A DNA stretch of 31,042 bases from Campylobacterales bacterium (GTDB lineage Bacteria; Campylobacterota; Campylobacteria; Campylobacterales; QNZT01), in the NCBI GenBank assembly GCA_027080605.1, contig JALWRO010000021.1, positions 1 to 31,042 on the forward strand. Reading direction: 5' to 3'. Position numbers and translations under genes: made by a program. The notes below the pieces were generated by a model. That model was not told the DNA's origin, ran no database searches, and worked only from the letters and a program-made list of their open reading frames with translations. Below are positions 23,922-31,042 of the stretch, piece by piece (position 1 is the first letter of the stretch; each line of letters begins with the position of its first letter).

Positions 23922-24477
23922 AATCTACGCTCTTTTCGATTTTGAGCTGAATCGAAAGAAGGGCTGTACGCTTCATGAATTCCTCCAGCTTCCCAAAGTG
24001 CAGTCCGCTGCACTGCTTCAGTACCGGGACAAAGTCGGTACTACTGCACAAAAAATAGAAAATATTTGTTTTTTCAAGAACAATTTTCACGGTTCCGTGA
24101 TTATCAATGATGATCTTACCTTGATTTCATATGCGGACGGCTTGCATGTCGGACAGGAAGATGTGTTACGTTTCGGAACATCGGTTGAAAACGGTATTAA
24201 GCTTTTGCGGGCGCGGATCGGTAGCAAACTGCTGGGACTCTCTACCCACAATTTTCATGAAATAAAAGTGGCGAACAGCCTCCCCCTGGACTATATCGGG
24301 CTGGGTGCCTACCGAAATACATCTACTAAAAATGTTACACATCTACTGGGGGAAAAGATCAGTTCACTGGCGGCTGAAAGTGTGCATGATGTTGCCGTGA
24401 TCGGTGGCGTTAAAAGTAGTGATAAAATCGCGAATGCCGCGTATCTCGTACTGGGTTCTGATCTCTATGAAAATTGA
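23911..24477 (+). CDS. Thiamine-phosphate synthase (ThiE/TenI)-like protein
   Basis: Protein of 188 residues with the half-conserved TIM-barrel pattern of ThiE/TenI. Recognisable segments are LLQYRDKV (family QxRxK), VIINDDLTLISYADGLHVGQEDV (family INDR...ADGVHLGQED), GLSTHNFHEIKVANSLPLDYIGLGAYRNTSTKN (family G-STH--E---A---G-DYIG-GP---T-TK) and AVIGGV (family AIGGI). The last strand, which in ThiE reads like GVAVVSAI, is here YLVLGSDLYEN, so the C-terminal phosphate-binding part is altered and ThiE activity is uncertain. It may be a TenI-like paralogue or a divergent ThiE. It overlaps accD by 11 bp and rlmH by 11 bp, a conserved-looking operon position with no other thiamine gene nearby. Confidence 0.75.
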   Translation: MQHKIYALFDFELNRKKGCTLHEFLQLPKVQSAALLQYRDKVGTTAQKIENICFFKNNFHGSVIINDDLTLISYADGLHVGQEDVLRFGTSVENGIKLLRARIGSKLLGLSTHNFHEIKVANSLPLDYIGLGAYRNTSTKNVTHLLGEKISSLAAESVHDVAVIGGVKSSDKIANAAYLVLGSDLYEN

Positions 24478-24922
24478 TCTTTATACCATCGAAAAACAGT
24501 CCCGTGACGAGTATGCAGCCATAGGTGATCACTTCCGAAAAATGATCGGTAAATATGCTTCGATGCGGGAGCATAATATCTTTAACAAGAAAATTAATTC
24601 TGCCCAGAACAGAGATGCAAAGAGTGCGCAGGAGAGCTATACACAGGCATTTTTACCCTATATGAAAGGGTATAATATTATTTTACATCCTGAAGGAAAA
24701 ATATTAGATAGTTTTGAATTTTATAAAAGTTTTGATATAAATACAAACTTAAATTTTTTTATTGGCGGTGCATACGGTTTTGAAAAAGACTTTTTGCAAA
24801 AAGGCGATTTAATTATAAGTTTAAGTAAATTGACTTTAAGTCACAAAATAGCAAAAGTCGTGCTTTACGAACAGATATACAGAGCATTGACACTTTTGCA
24901 CAAACATCCGTATCACAAGTGA
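24467..24922 (+). CDS. rlmH: 23S rRNA (pseudouridine-1915-N3)-methyltransferase RlmH
   Basis: SPOUT-class methyltransferase that methylates pseudouridine 1915 in helix 69 of 23S rRNA on assembled ribosomes, using SAM. Family marks are ILHPEGKILDSFEF, FFIGGAYGF (equivalent of the E. coli IGGPEG SAM-binding knot segment), LTLSHKIAKVVLYEQIYRA and the C-terminal HPYHK. The length is 151 residues, near the usual 155. The ATG at 24467 lies in the 3' end of the ThiE-like gene (11-bp overlap). The stretch of about 24665-24870 is much more AT-rich than neighbouring genes, with runs such as AAATTTTTTT, although the protein is intact. Confidence 0.93.
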   Translation: MKIDLYTIEKQSRDEYAAIGDHFRKMIGKYASMREHNIFNKKINSAQNRDAKSAQESYTQAFLPYMKGYNIILHPEGKILDSFEFYKSFDINTNLNFFIGGAYGFEKDFLQKGDLIISLSKLTLSHKIAKVVLYEQIYRALTLLHKHPYHK

Positions 24923-24945
24923 TGCCAGGCAATAAAGGAGCGTAT

Positions 24946-25296
24946 ATGACAGAAGAACAACTTAAAGAATTCGAAACGATGCTGAACCAGCGTAAGGAAG
25001 AGATTCAAAAGACCGTACAGGACAGTGAAAAAGAGATACAGTCACTGAAAAGTGCCGATGCCAGTGATGAAGCAGACCATGCAACCATCAGCGCGGATAG
25101 TGAAATAGAGCGTACAATCAGCTCCAAACTGATGAATGAATTAAAAGAGATAGATTATGCTCTTTTTAAGATTTCGAACAAAACGTACGGAATCTGTGAG
25201 ATGTGCGAGGAGCCCATCGGTATCGCCAGACTGCAAGTCAAACCACAGGCGAAATATTGTATAGTATGCAGAGAGATAGTAGAAAAATCATCATAG
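24946..25296 (+). CDS. dksA: DksA/TraR family RNA polymerase-binding protein
   Basis: Small regulator that reaches into the secondary channel of RNA polymerase and, in the family, works with (p)ppGpp in the stringent response. The N-terminal coiled coil (EEQLKEFETMLNQRKEEIQKTV...) leads to a tip with Asp41-x-x-Asp44-x-Ala46, the DxxDxA motif needed for DksA activity. The C4 zinc finger is Cys84, Cys87, Cys105 and Cys108. It has 116 residues, shorter than the E. coli 151-residue protein but usual for Campylobacterota. ATG 24946 is chosen because AAAGGAG lies just upstream; an in-frame upstream ATG would overlap rlmH and lacks a site. It starts 23 bp after rlmH and ends 13 bp before the membrane-protein gene. 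Confidence 0.9.
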   Translation: MTEEQLKEFETMLNQRKEEIQKTVQDSEKEIQSLKSADASDEADHATISADSEIERTISSKLMNELKEIDYALFKISNKTYGICEMCEEPIGIARLQVKPQAKYCIVCREIVEKSS

Positions 25297-25309
25297 AAGG
25301 ACTATACAT

Positions 25310-26320
25310 ATGGGCTTAAAAAAGTATATCATTTTCGGCGCGCTTTTTTTAATAGCGATGGGAGTAGGGATCTACTCTTATACCGGTGATTACTATGCCA
25401 TGCCAATTGCGGGAGTGACACTGAGACTTCCGGTTGCAGTGTGGGTGATGCTTCCCGCATTTCTGCTCTATCTGATGACAATCGTACATTTGATGTTTTA
25501 CGGTGCAGTAACGTTCAGCAGACTCAGAGCCATCAAAAAAGACAGTGAAAAATTTGTCGAAAACGCCAAACGTGCGCTGCTTGGAAAACAGTTGAGCGGC
25601 GAGGGGTACAAAAGCGAAGCCTTCAAACTTCCCGGTGCGATTTTGCCGCTTTTGAATATCGATCCGAAGCGTTCCGCGCATCACCGTGTCTATGATGACG
25701 GTATACAGGATATACTTGAAGCCAAACAGCGTGTTAAAGAGGGTGAAGTGATTGACCTCTCGAAGTTCAACCTTCTCTCTGACAACGCACTCGTACTGAA
25801 AAATGCGGAAAACGCACTTGCAAAAGACAAAACCTATGCGACAACGATTTTGAAAAAATGTGACGATAAAAAGCTGTGTCAGAAAGCCCATCTGTCACTT
25901 GCGGAGTTTGCGTCACTCGATGAAATCAAAAAATATGAAGTCGAACCGACCAAAGAACTTTTTGATAGACTGATCGACCGTATCGGCGCCAAAGAAAATC
26001 CGATCGAAATGAGTGACGATGACATTATTGCATATATTCGTCAGCTCAATTTCAAGAAAGAAGATTTCATAGCGCTGGCGAAAAAACTGAAACGGAAACT
26101 CAACCCGGATCGTCTGATTTTACTCTTTGAAAAACTGGCACATGAATTTCCTCATGAAGCTGGCGACGGGTACCTGTACCTGCTGTTTGAGCTTCAGATG
26201 GTGGATACTGCCAGAGAGTATCTTGAAAACTCCAGTGAAGAGGAGTATCCGGTATTTAAATATCTGCTCTTCCTCAAAGACAGCGGCAAAAATTTCGATA
26301 CCGATCTTTTCTTCAAATAG
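25310..26320 (+). CDS. Two-helix membrane protein of unknown function
   Basis: Protein of 336 residues that I cannot assign to a named family. The first 70 residues contain two hydrophobic helices, KYIIFGALFLIAMGVGIYSY at about 5-24 and VAVWVMLPAFLLYLMTIVHLMFYGAV at about 42-67. They are separated by a short periplasmic loop (TGDYYAMPIAGVTLRLP). The remaining 270 residues are charged, mostly helical and presumably cytoplasmic, with runs such as DEIKKYEVEPTKELFDRLIDRIGAKE and KEDFIALAKKLKRKLNPDRLILLFEKLAHEFP. No catalytic motif stands out; the helical tail could be a TPR-like scaffold. AGAAGG precedes the ATG. It sits between dksA and dus, overlaps dus by 1 bp, and a gene of unknown function occupies the same place in Campylobacter. 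Confidence 0.78.
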   Translation: MGLKKYIIFGALFLIAMGVGIYSYTGDYYAMPIAGVTLRLPVAVWVMLPAFLLYLMTIVHLMFYGAVTFSRLRAIKKDSEKFVENAKRALLGKQLSGEGYKSEAFKLPGAILPLLNIDPKRSAHHRVYDDGIQDILEAKQRVKEGEVIDLSKFNLLSDNALVLKNAENALAKDKTYATTILKKCDDKKLCQKAHLSLAEFASLDEIKKYEVEPTKELFDRLIDRIGAKENPIEMSDDDIIAYIRQLNFKKEDFIALAKKLKRKLNPDRLILLFEKLAHEFPHEAGDGYLYLLFELQMVDTAREYLENSSEEEYPVFKYLLFLKDSGKNFDTDLFFK

Positions 26321-27270
26321 TGCCGGTGAAAAAAGCACTGATCGACTTTTCCAAAAAAGATCTCGTTGCACTCGCTCCACTGGCAGGGTATACCGATTTG
26401 CCTTTTCGGCATGTCGTGAAAAAATTCGGTGTTGATCTCACCTTTTCGGAGATGATCAGCGCCAATGCCCTCGTACACAACTCCAAAAAATCTTTTAAAA
26501 TGCTTGAAAAATCCCCGCTGGAAGTCCCCTATATCGTACAGATTGCCACAGGAGATGTCGAGGTCGCCCGGAAAACTGTGGAGATTTTAAACGATATCGA
26601 GGGGATAGACGGGATCGATCTTAACTGCGGGTGTCCAGTCCCCAAAGTCGTTTCCCAAAACTCAGGTTCATCGCTGCTGCAGGATCTCGACCAGCTTGCA
26701 AGGGTTGTGGAGACGATTAAAACATATTCCAATAAGCAATATACTTCTGTCAAATCGAGACTCGGGTTTGCCGAGAAGATCCCCGAAGAGATCGCCAAAA
26801 CAGTGGAAAAAGCGGGTGCCGATTTTCTGACACTGCACGGACGGACACGTGCAGGAAAATACAAAGCGCCGGTCGATTACGATGCCATTCGCCGTGCAAA
26901 GGAGGCAGTTGCTATTCCGGTGATTGCCAACGGCGATATCACTTCAGTAGAGCGTGTGCGGGAAGTGCGTAAAGCAACCGGATGTGACGGTGTTATGATT
27001 GGGCGTGGTGCTGTCGGGAACCCGTGGATATTTTACCAGATCAAAGCGAACCAGACCTATGTCGACAAGTCGAAAATCCTGGAAATAGTACTGGAACATT
27101 ACGATGCGATGATCGACTTTTACGGAGAAAAAGGCGCCACTATTTTTCGCAAGCATGTCCATACCTACTCGAAAAGTTTCCCAAACGCTTCACAATTTCG
27201 TGATAATGTCAACCGAGTCGATGATGTCGCCGTTATACGGGAGATGATTGTCGATTTTTTTAGCAACTAA
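26320..27270 (+). CDS. dus: tRNA-dihydrouridine synthase
   Basis: FMN-dependent enzyme that reduces specific uridines in tRNA to dihydrouridine. The family pattern is clear: LAPLAGYTDLPFR near residues 18-30, TFSEMISANAL, QIATGD, IDLNCGCPVPKV (catalytic Cys105 in the NxGCP motif), SVKSRLGF, TLHGRTRAGKY, VIANGDITS and GCDGVMIGRGAVGNPWIF (FMN phosphate site). The length is 316 residues. The start is GTG 26320, which overlaps the upstream stop; GTG 26326 is nearly as good and no ATG is near. Which Dus subfamily and which tRNA position cannot be decided from sequence alone. It is the last gene of the long gltB-led run. Confidence 0.93.
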   Translation: MPVKKALIDFSKKDLVALAPLAGYTDLPFRHVVKKFGVDLTFSEMISANALVHNSKKSFKMLEKSPLEVPYIVQIATGDVEVARKTVEILNDIEGIDGIDLNCGCPVPKVVSQNSGSSLLQDLDQLARVVETIKTYSNKQYTSVKSRLGFAEKIPEEIAKTVEKAGADFLTLHGRTRAGKYKAPVDYDAIRRAKEAVAIPVIANGDITSVERVREVRKATGCDGVMIGRGAVGNPWIFYQIKANQTYVDKSKILEIVLEHYDAMIDFYGEKGATIFRKHVHTYSKSFPNASQFRDNVNRVDDVAVIREMIVDFFSN

Positions 27271-27279
27271 TGGTATAAT
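27271..27279 (+). promoter_or_regulatory. Extended -10 promoter of the DUF2018-ispB-hemA-proS operon
   Basis: TGGTATAAT matches TGnTATAAT exactly. It begins right after the dus stop codon and lies 61 bp before the next ATG, leaving a leader of roughly 55 nt. No terminator hairpin was seen between dus and this promoter. Confidence 0.6.
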
Positions 27280-27340
27280 CTGCCCTTAATAAGCAGGCTG
27301 AGTAGTATCGGCTTGTGTAGTTCAGCAAAAAGGTGACAGT

Positions 27341-27622
27341 ATGTTTTTAGATGACGACGACGATATCTTCGGAGGAAGTCCCCGAAAAAAATATTTCGAT
27401 ATTATTTTCAACGCGAACCGAAATCTCGTAGAAGATGAACTTGCCAAAAATCTTGAAAAACTGGCGGCGTATGAGTTGCTGTTTGAAGAGATGATGGGCG
27501 AAGAGAAAGATATCATGCAGATTATCCAGAACTATATCTGGGAAAATCCCGATAAAGTCAAAGAGAAGCAGACAAGCCTTTTTATTGAAGGAATGGGAGA
27601 TATTTTAACGAAAAATGAGTAG
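27341..27622 (+). CDS. DUF2018 family protein (HP0242-like)
   Basis: Helical protein of 93 residues. The pattern D-I-F-G-G-S-P-x-x-K-x-x-D-I-I-F-x-A-x-x-x-L near the start and the C-terminal F-I-x-x-M-x-x-I-L-x-x-N-E match what I recall of H. pylori HP0242, a small protein whose crystal structure is an intertwined, knotted-looking homodimer. The function of that family is unknown. A run of five Asp residues (LDDDDDIFGG) opens the protein. AAAGGTGAC precedes the ATG. The gene order that follows (small exported protein, polyprenyl synthase, hemA, proS) is that of HP0242-HP0238, which supports the assignment. It overlaps the next gene by 8 bp. Confidence 0.82.
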   Translation: MFLDDDDDIFGGSPRKKYFDIIFNANRNLVEDELAKNLEKLAAYELLFEEMMGEEKDIMQIIQNYIWENPDKVKEKQTSLFIEGMGDILTKNE

Positions 27623-28046
27623 GATACTGCTCATAGTTTCCGTGCTGGTGACACTGCTGTCTGCCGGGACGGAAAATTTTGATTTCACTCATCTGTTCAC
27701 GCTGAAAAAAGATCAGACGGCAGTGGTGGAAATCATCAAAGATTATCCCCGTACGTTCAGACATGAAGGGGTTTTGCGGTTTCGCTGGACTCTCTATCAT
27801 AACAAAGAACTGGTATTGCTGGTAGATTACGAAGGATTTAAAACCCAGTATATACTGGAGACCAGATATGGGAAAAATACGATCAAACTCTTTTTGACAG
27901 GAGATTATCCACGTCTCGACAAACGACCGTTTATGTTGCTGAGTTTTAGTGATTTCGATACCAAAACGAAGCGTGCAAAATTGCTGACAGAGTTTGCGGA
28001 TCCGGAAAAACGTCTGGAGATAAGAGTCAAAAAACCTGAAAAGTAA
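27615..28046 (+). CDS. Exported protein of unknown function (HP0241-like position)
   Basis: Protein of 143 residues with an N-terminal signal peptide (MSRILLIVSVLVTLLSAGTE; cleavage probably near residue 18). The mature part looks beta-rich and basic: GVLRFRWTLYHNKELVLLVDYEGFKTQYILETRYGKNTIKLFL, ending in EKRLEIRVKKPEK. There is no lipobox Cys and no recognisable catalytic motif, so it is predicted to be a soluble periplasmic protein. Its ATG overlaps the DUF2018 stop region by 8 bp and it ends 8 bp before the prenyl synthase gene. Conservation of position next to quinone and heme genes hints at a cell-envelope housekeeping role, but nothing in the sequence proves it. Confidence 0.78.
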   Translation: MSRILLIVSVLVTLLSAGTENFDFTHLFTLKKDQTAVVEIIKDYPRTFRHEGVLRFRWTLYHNKELVLLVDYEGFKTQYILETRYGKNTIKLFLTGDYPRLDKRPFMLLSFSDFDTKTKRAKLLTEFADPEKRLEIRVKKPEK

Positions 28047-28054
28047 AGGTACTT

Positions 28055-28948
28055 ATGTTAGAAAACGTCGAATCACTCATGCTGGAGTATGTCAGTGATG
28101 TTGATACCCACGCCAGATCACTCTACGAAAAGATTCCGAAAGGAAAGCGTCTGCGTGCCAAACTTGTGTTGAAAATCGCTCCTGAAGCTTCCGAATCTGT
28201 CAAACTTGCAGCTATTGTCGAGTTGATTCACGCCGCAAGTCTTCTGCACGACGATGTCATCGATGAGGCCACTACCCGACGGGGTATTCCCTCTATCAAT
28301 GCGACACATGACAGTAAAACTGCCGTCATGCTGGGTGATATTCTCTATTCAAAAGCATTTTGCGAATTGACCGCATTTTCACCCTTTGTCGCCCGAAAAA
28401 TTGCCGATGCCGTCACAAAGCTCTCCGCCGGCGAACTGCTGGATGTGGAATATTCCAAAGCGTTGCAGCTGAATGAAGAAAAATATTTTGATATGATCTA
28501 TAAAAAAACCGCGGTATTGATCGAGGCGACAGCGGCGAGTGCAGCGGCGCTGGCAGGTAAAGAGAGTGCGGCTTTTGGACTCTACGGCAAAAATCTGGGA
28601 CTCGCTTTTCAGATTATCGATGATGTGCTCGATATCACATCGGACAGTGAAAAACTGGGTAAACCTGTACTGGCGGATTTCAAAGAGGGGAAAACGACAT
28701 TGCCCTATATTTACCTTTACCGGACATTAAACGATGCAGACCGTCAAAAGCTGATCCAGCTTTACCGAAAAGAGCTGGAGACAGGTGAAGCCCTCTGGAT
28801 CAAACAGAAGATGCAGGAGAGCGGCGCCGTCATGAAGTCGATTGCTCTGGCTCAGGAATTGGGAAGAGAAGCGCTGGATGCAATTGCGTCAGATAAGAAC
28901 CATGCACTGGAAAAAGTGATTACGGATATGATAGAAAGAGAGTTTTAA
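28055..28948 (+). CDS. ispB: Trans-polyprenyl diphosphate synthase, long-chain type
   Basis: Adds isopentenyl diphosphate units to an allylic primer to make the polyprenyl side chain of (mena)quinone. The first Asp-rich motif is DDVID at residues 66-70 in SLLHDDVIDEATTRRG. The second is DDVLD at 189-193 in FQIIDDVLD. GKPVLADFKEGKTTLP follows. The residues four and five places before the first motif are Ser62 and Ala61, both small, which in this family goes with long products rather than farnesyl or geranylgeranyl. The length is 297 residues, shorter than the E. coli IspB (323). Exact chain length is unknown. It starts 8 bp after the exported-protein gene and its stop codon overlaps the hemA ATG by one base. 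Confidence 0.9.
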   Translation: MLENVESLMLEYVSDVDTHARSLYEKIPKGKRLRAKLVLKIAPEASESVKLAAIVELIHAASLLHDDVIDEATTRRGIPSINATHDSKTAVMLGDILYSKAFCELTAFSPFVARKIADAVTKLSAGELLDVEYSKALQLNEEKYFDMIYKKTAVLIEATAASAAALAGKESAAFGLYGKNLGLAFQIIDDVLDITSDSEKLGKPVLADFKEGKTTLPYIYLYRTLNDADRQKLIQLYRKELETGEALWIKQKMQESGAVMKSIALAQELGREALDAIASDKNHALEKVITDMIEREF

Positions 28949-30276
28949 TGCGTTATCTCATCGCAAGTTTTACCCATAAAAATACCAATATAGAGACCAG
29001 AGAAAAATTGTCGTTTGCCGATACCGAACTGCGTAAAAAATTTTATGATGCTTTACTCTCCATTCCCGGAGTTCATGAAGCTTTGATACTTTCCACCTGC
29101 AATCGTGTAGAAATTCTTGTCAGTACCGAGGATCATACCGATTTAAAAAAGCAGATTCTGGAAAAGATTTGCGAGGTTACAGAGGTTTGCTGTGACGAGC
29201 TGGAGGGCAAAGGTGAAATTTACACGGACGGGCAGGCGATACACCATATTTTCAGCGTTGTATCTTCTCTCGACAGCCTTGTACTGGGGGAGACACAGAT
29301 TGTCGGTCAGGTAAAAGATGCGTTCAGTTTCTCTTATGAAAACGGTTACAGCGGGCAGAAGATAGCCCGTGTCATGCACAACGCCTTTCGCTGTTCCGCG
29401 ACAGTACGCAATGCGACCGATATTTCCAAAAATCCTATCTCCGTGGCGAGTGTTGCCGTCGCGAAGGCGAAAGAGATTTTCGGAGGTAATCTGGGTGGTT
29501 ATACCGGCGTGGTAGTAGGTGCGGGTGAGATGGGTGAACTGACTGCCAAACACCTTGCCAATGCCGGTGCAAATATTGTTCTCGTCAACCGGGATATGGG
29601 TAAAGCGCTTGAACTGGCGAAAAGAATCGATCAGGTGACTGTCACGGTGGAACCCTTTTCTGAACTTCCGAAGCTGGTCAACCACTACCGTCTGCTCTTT
29701 TCCGCGACAGGAGCGTCCGAGCCGATTATCACTAAAAGTATGGTCGAAGAGACGACGTTTGAACGACATTGGTTCGATATTGCCATTCCCCGCGACATTG
29801 AGCAGTGCCAGTGCGATAAACTGACAGTCTATGCGGTGGATGATTTAAAGAGTATTATGCAGCAAAATTTGCAGCTGCGGGAGCAAAATGCACAAAAAGC
29901 GTATGCCATTGTCGGAAAATTCACCGAAGATTTTTTCAAATGGCTTCAGACGCTTTCCGTCGATCCTATGATCAAAGAGATTCGCAAAAAAGCGCGGGAG
30001 TGCAGTCACAAAGAGTTGCAGCGTGCTATTAAAAAAGGGTATGTCCCCAAAGAGTATGAGAAACAGATTGAAAAGATCATTCATCAGGCTTTTAACACTT
30101 TTTTACATGAACCGACAGGCATTTTGAAAAATATTGCCGAGCAGCCGCAGGCGGATACAGTCGTACAGTCGATACAACTCTTTTTCAATCTCAATGCGGG
30201 GCAGCGCAAGGCACTCGATACCTACAAATGTGATTATCAGATACAAAAAGATCTATATAAAAAGGAGTCAAATTGA
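28948..30276 (+). CDS. hemA: Glutamyl-tRNA reductase
   Basis: Reduces glutamyl-tRNA(Glu) with NADPH to glutamate-1-semialdehyde, the first committed step of C5 heme and tetrapyrrole synthesis. The catalytic Cys51 lies in ILSTCNRVEILV. SLDSLVLGETQIVGQVKDAF is the family signature that follows. The NADPH-binding segment is GVVVGAGEMGELTAKHL. The C-terminal helical dimerisation region runs from about residue 300. The length is 442 residues, slightly longer than the 418-residue E. coli protein. The ATG overlaps the stop of the prenyl synthase and the stop overlaps the proS start, so the three are probably translated together. Confidence 0.96.
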   Translation: MRYLIASFTHKNTNIETREKLSFADTELRKKFYDALLSIPGVHEALILSTCNRVEILVSTEDHTDLKKQILEKICEVTEVCCDELEGKGEIYTDGQAIHHIFSVVSSLDSLVLGETQIVGQVKDAFSFSYENGYSGQKIARVMHNAFRCSATVRNATDISKNPISVASVAVAKAKEIFGGNLGGYTGVVVGAGEMGELTAKHLANAGANIVLVNRDMGKALELAKRIDQVTVTVEPFSELPKLVNHYRLLFSATGASEPIITKSMVEETTFERHWFDIAIPRDIEQCQCDKLTVYAVDDLKSIMQQNLQLREQNAQKAYAIVGKFTEDFFKWLQTLSVDPMIKEIRKKARECSHKELQRAIKKGYVPKEYEKQIEKIIHQAFNTFLHEPTGILKNIAEQPQADTVVQSIQLFFNLNAGQRKALDTYKCDYQIQKDLYKKESN

Positions 30277-31042
30277 GACTAAGCAAACTCTTTGCCCCAA
30301 CCACCAAAGAAGCGCCCAAAGACGCTGTTTTACCAAGCCATATTTATCTGGTCAGAGGCGGTTTTATTGCCCAGATCGGAAGCGGTATTTACAACTATCT
30401 GCCGCTGGGAAAAATAGTGCTCGACAAGATTCGCGCGATTGTCAAAGAAGAGCTGGACAATGCCGGATGTGAAGAGGTGCTGCTGGGATTCATTACACCC
30501 TACGAACTCTGGAAAGAGAGCGGCAGATCGGAGAAATTCGGCAGAGAGCTGCTGCGTTTCAAAGATCGTAAAAACAATGACTTCGTTCTGGGACCAACCC
30601 ATGAAGAAGCGATGGTGGATCTTGTGCGCAACCGTGTCAAAAGCTACAAACAGCTGCCTTTGCATCTCTATCAAATCAATACCAAATTCCGTGACGAAGC
30701 GAGACCGAGGTATGGATTGCTGCGCGGACGTGAATTTATCATGGAGGATGGCTACAGCTTTCATGAGAGTGTGGAAGATATGCAGCGTGAATATGCGCTG
30801 ATGGAAAAAACATACGGCAAAATTCTTGATCGTCTGGGGCTGACATACCGCGCGGTGGAAGCGGACAGCGGCGCTATCGGCGGCAGCGGCTCCAAAGAGT
30901 TCATGGTGCTTGCCGAAAATGGTGAAGACGATATCGTCATCTGTGAGGGGTGTGATTACGCTGCCAATATCGAAGCGGCGAAGCGGGCAAAAAAAGCGGT
31001 TTCCAAAGAAGAGATCGAGATGACGCCGGGTGCGTTTCATAC
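30273..31042 (+). CDS. proS: Prolyl-tRNA synthetase, 3'-truncated by window edge
   Basis: Class II aminoacyl-tRNA synthetase that charges tRNA(Pro). About 256 N-terminal residues are present and the frame is open to the last base. Visible are the N-terminus LSKLFAPTTKEAPKDAVLPSH, GSGIYNYLPLGKIVLDKI (motif 1 region), GPTHEEAM, and FRDEARPRYGLLRGREFIMEDGYSFH (motif 2). From about residue 180 come AVEADSGAIGGSGSKEFMVLAENGEDDIVIC and a CEGC pair leading towards the YbaK-like editing insertion typical of bacterial-type ProRS. The start is TTG at 30273, overlapping the hemA stop (TTGA); AAAAGGAG at 30260-30267 supports it and homologues begin at this point. It is the last gene visible in the operon. 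Confidence 0.95.
   Translation, partial: MRLSKLFAPTTKEAPKDAVLPSHIYLVRGGFIAQIGSGIYNYLPLGKIVLDKIRAIVKEELDNAGCEEVLLGFITPYELWKESGRSEKFGRELLRFKDRKNNDFVLGPTHEEAMVDLVRNRVKSYKQLPLHLYQINTKFRDEARPRYGLLRGREFIMEDGYSFHESVEDMQREYALMEKTYGKILDRLGLTYRAVEADSGAIGGSGSKEFMVLAENGEDDIVICEGCDYAANIEAAKRAKKAVSKEEIEMTPGAFH

Noticed and set aside
1..31042. tRNA, rRNA, CRISPR array, prophage or toxin-antitoxin pair
   Set aside because: By-eye reading of the intergenic gaps and both strands showed no cloverleaf with a TTCGA-type arm, no regularly spaced repeats and no phage or toxin gene. Nearly all sequence is occupied by housekeeping genes.

Overview
The window looks like chromosomal DNA from a Campylobacterota (Epsilonproteobacteria) species, most like the marine, sulfur-oxidising Sulfurovum group. 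The evidence is gene content and order: a DUF2018 protein, a small exported protein, polyprenyl synthase, hemA and proS occur in the order I recall for Helicobacter pylori HP0242-HP0238. The block fdxA-ndk-yceD-rpmF-plsX-fabH near ahpC, and the block accD-rlmH-dksA-dus, match orders I recall from Campylobacter. Base composition is moderate rather than very AT-rich, and many promoters are extended -10 (TGnTATAAT-like) boxes. The genus is an inference. I see no rRNA, tRNA, CRISPR array, prophage or complete insertion sequence.

Layout. Positions 1-8044 form one tight plus-strand operon: dapE (5' end cut off), pgi, a mannosyl/glucosyl-3-phosphoglycerate phosphatase, a MOFRL glycerate kinase, a GT81-like glucosyl-3-phosphoglycerate synthase, a GH13_18 sucrose-phosphorylase-family enzyme and galU. 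Together they could make the compatible solute glucosylglycerate and break it down again by phosphorolysis, returning both halves to metabolism. A bidirectional terminator separates the operon from a minus-strand beta-barrel protein. Then come ridA, a solitary rplU with its own promoter and terminator, and a minus-strand 2-Cys peroxiredoxin.

Positions 10267-10692 are the only long gene-free stretch. They hold a 270-bp fold-back element with perfect 33-bp terminal inverted repeats and two internal hairpin arms, lying just downstream of a possible metK promoter. After it come metK, fdxA, ndk and the run yceD-rpmF-plsX-fabH-HIT protein. recO converges on the HIT gene and diverges from gltB.

Positions 16382-27270 are a long run of tightly spaced plus-strand genes: gltB, gltD, an inositol-monophosphatase-like gene, accD, a ThiE/TenI-like gene, rlmH, a DksA-family gene, a two-helix membrane protein of unknown function and a dus gene. 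A new promoter at 27271 starts the last operon: DUF2018, exported hypothetical, polyprenyl diphosphate synthase, hemA and proS (3' end cut off by the window).

Most of the window is housekeeping. The two parts most worth attention are the apparent closed glucosylglycerate cycle in the first operon and the fold-back element in front of metK.
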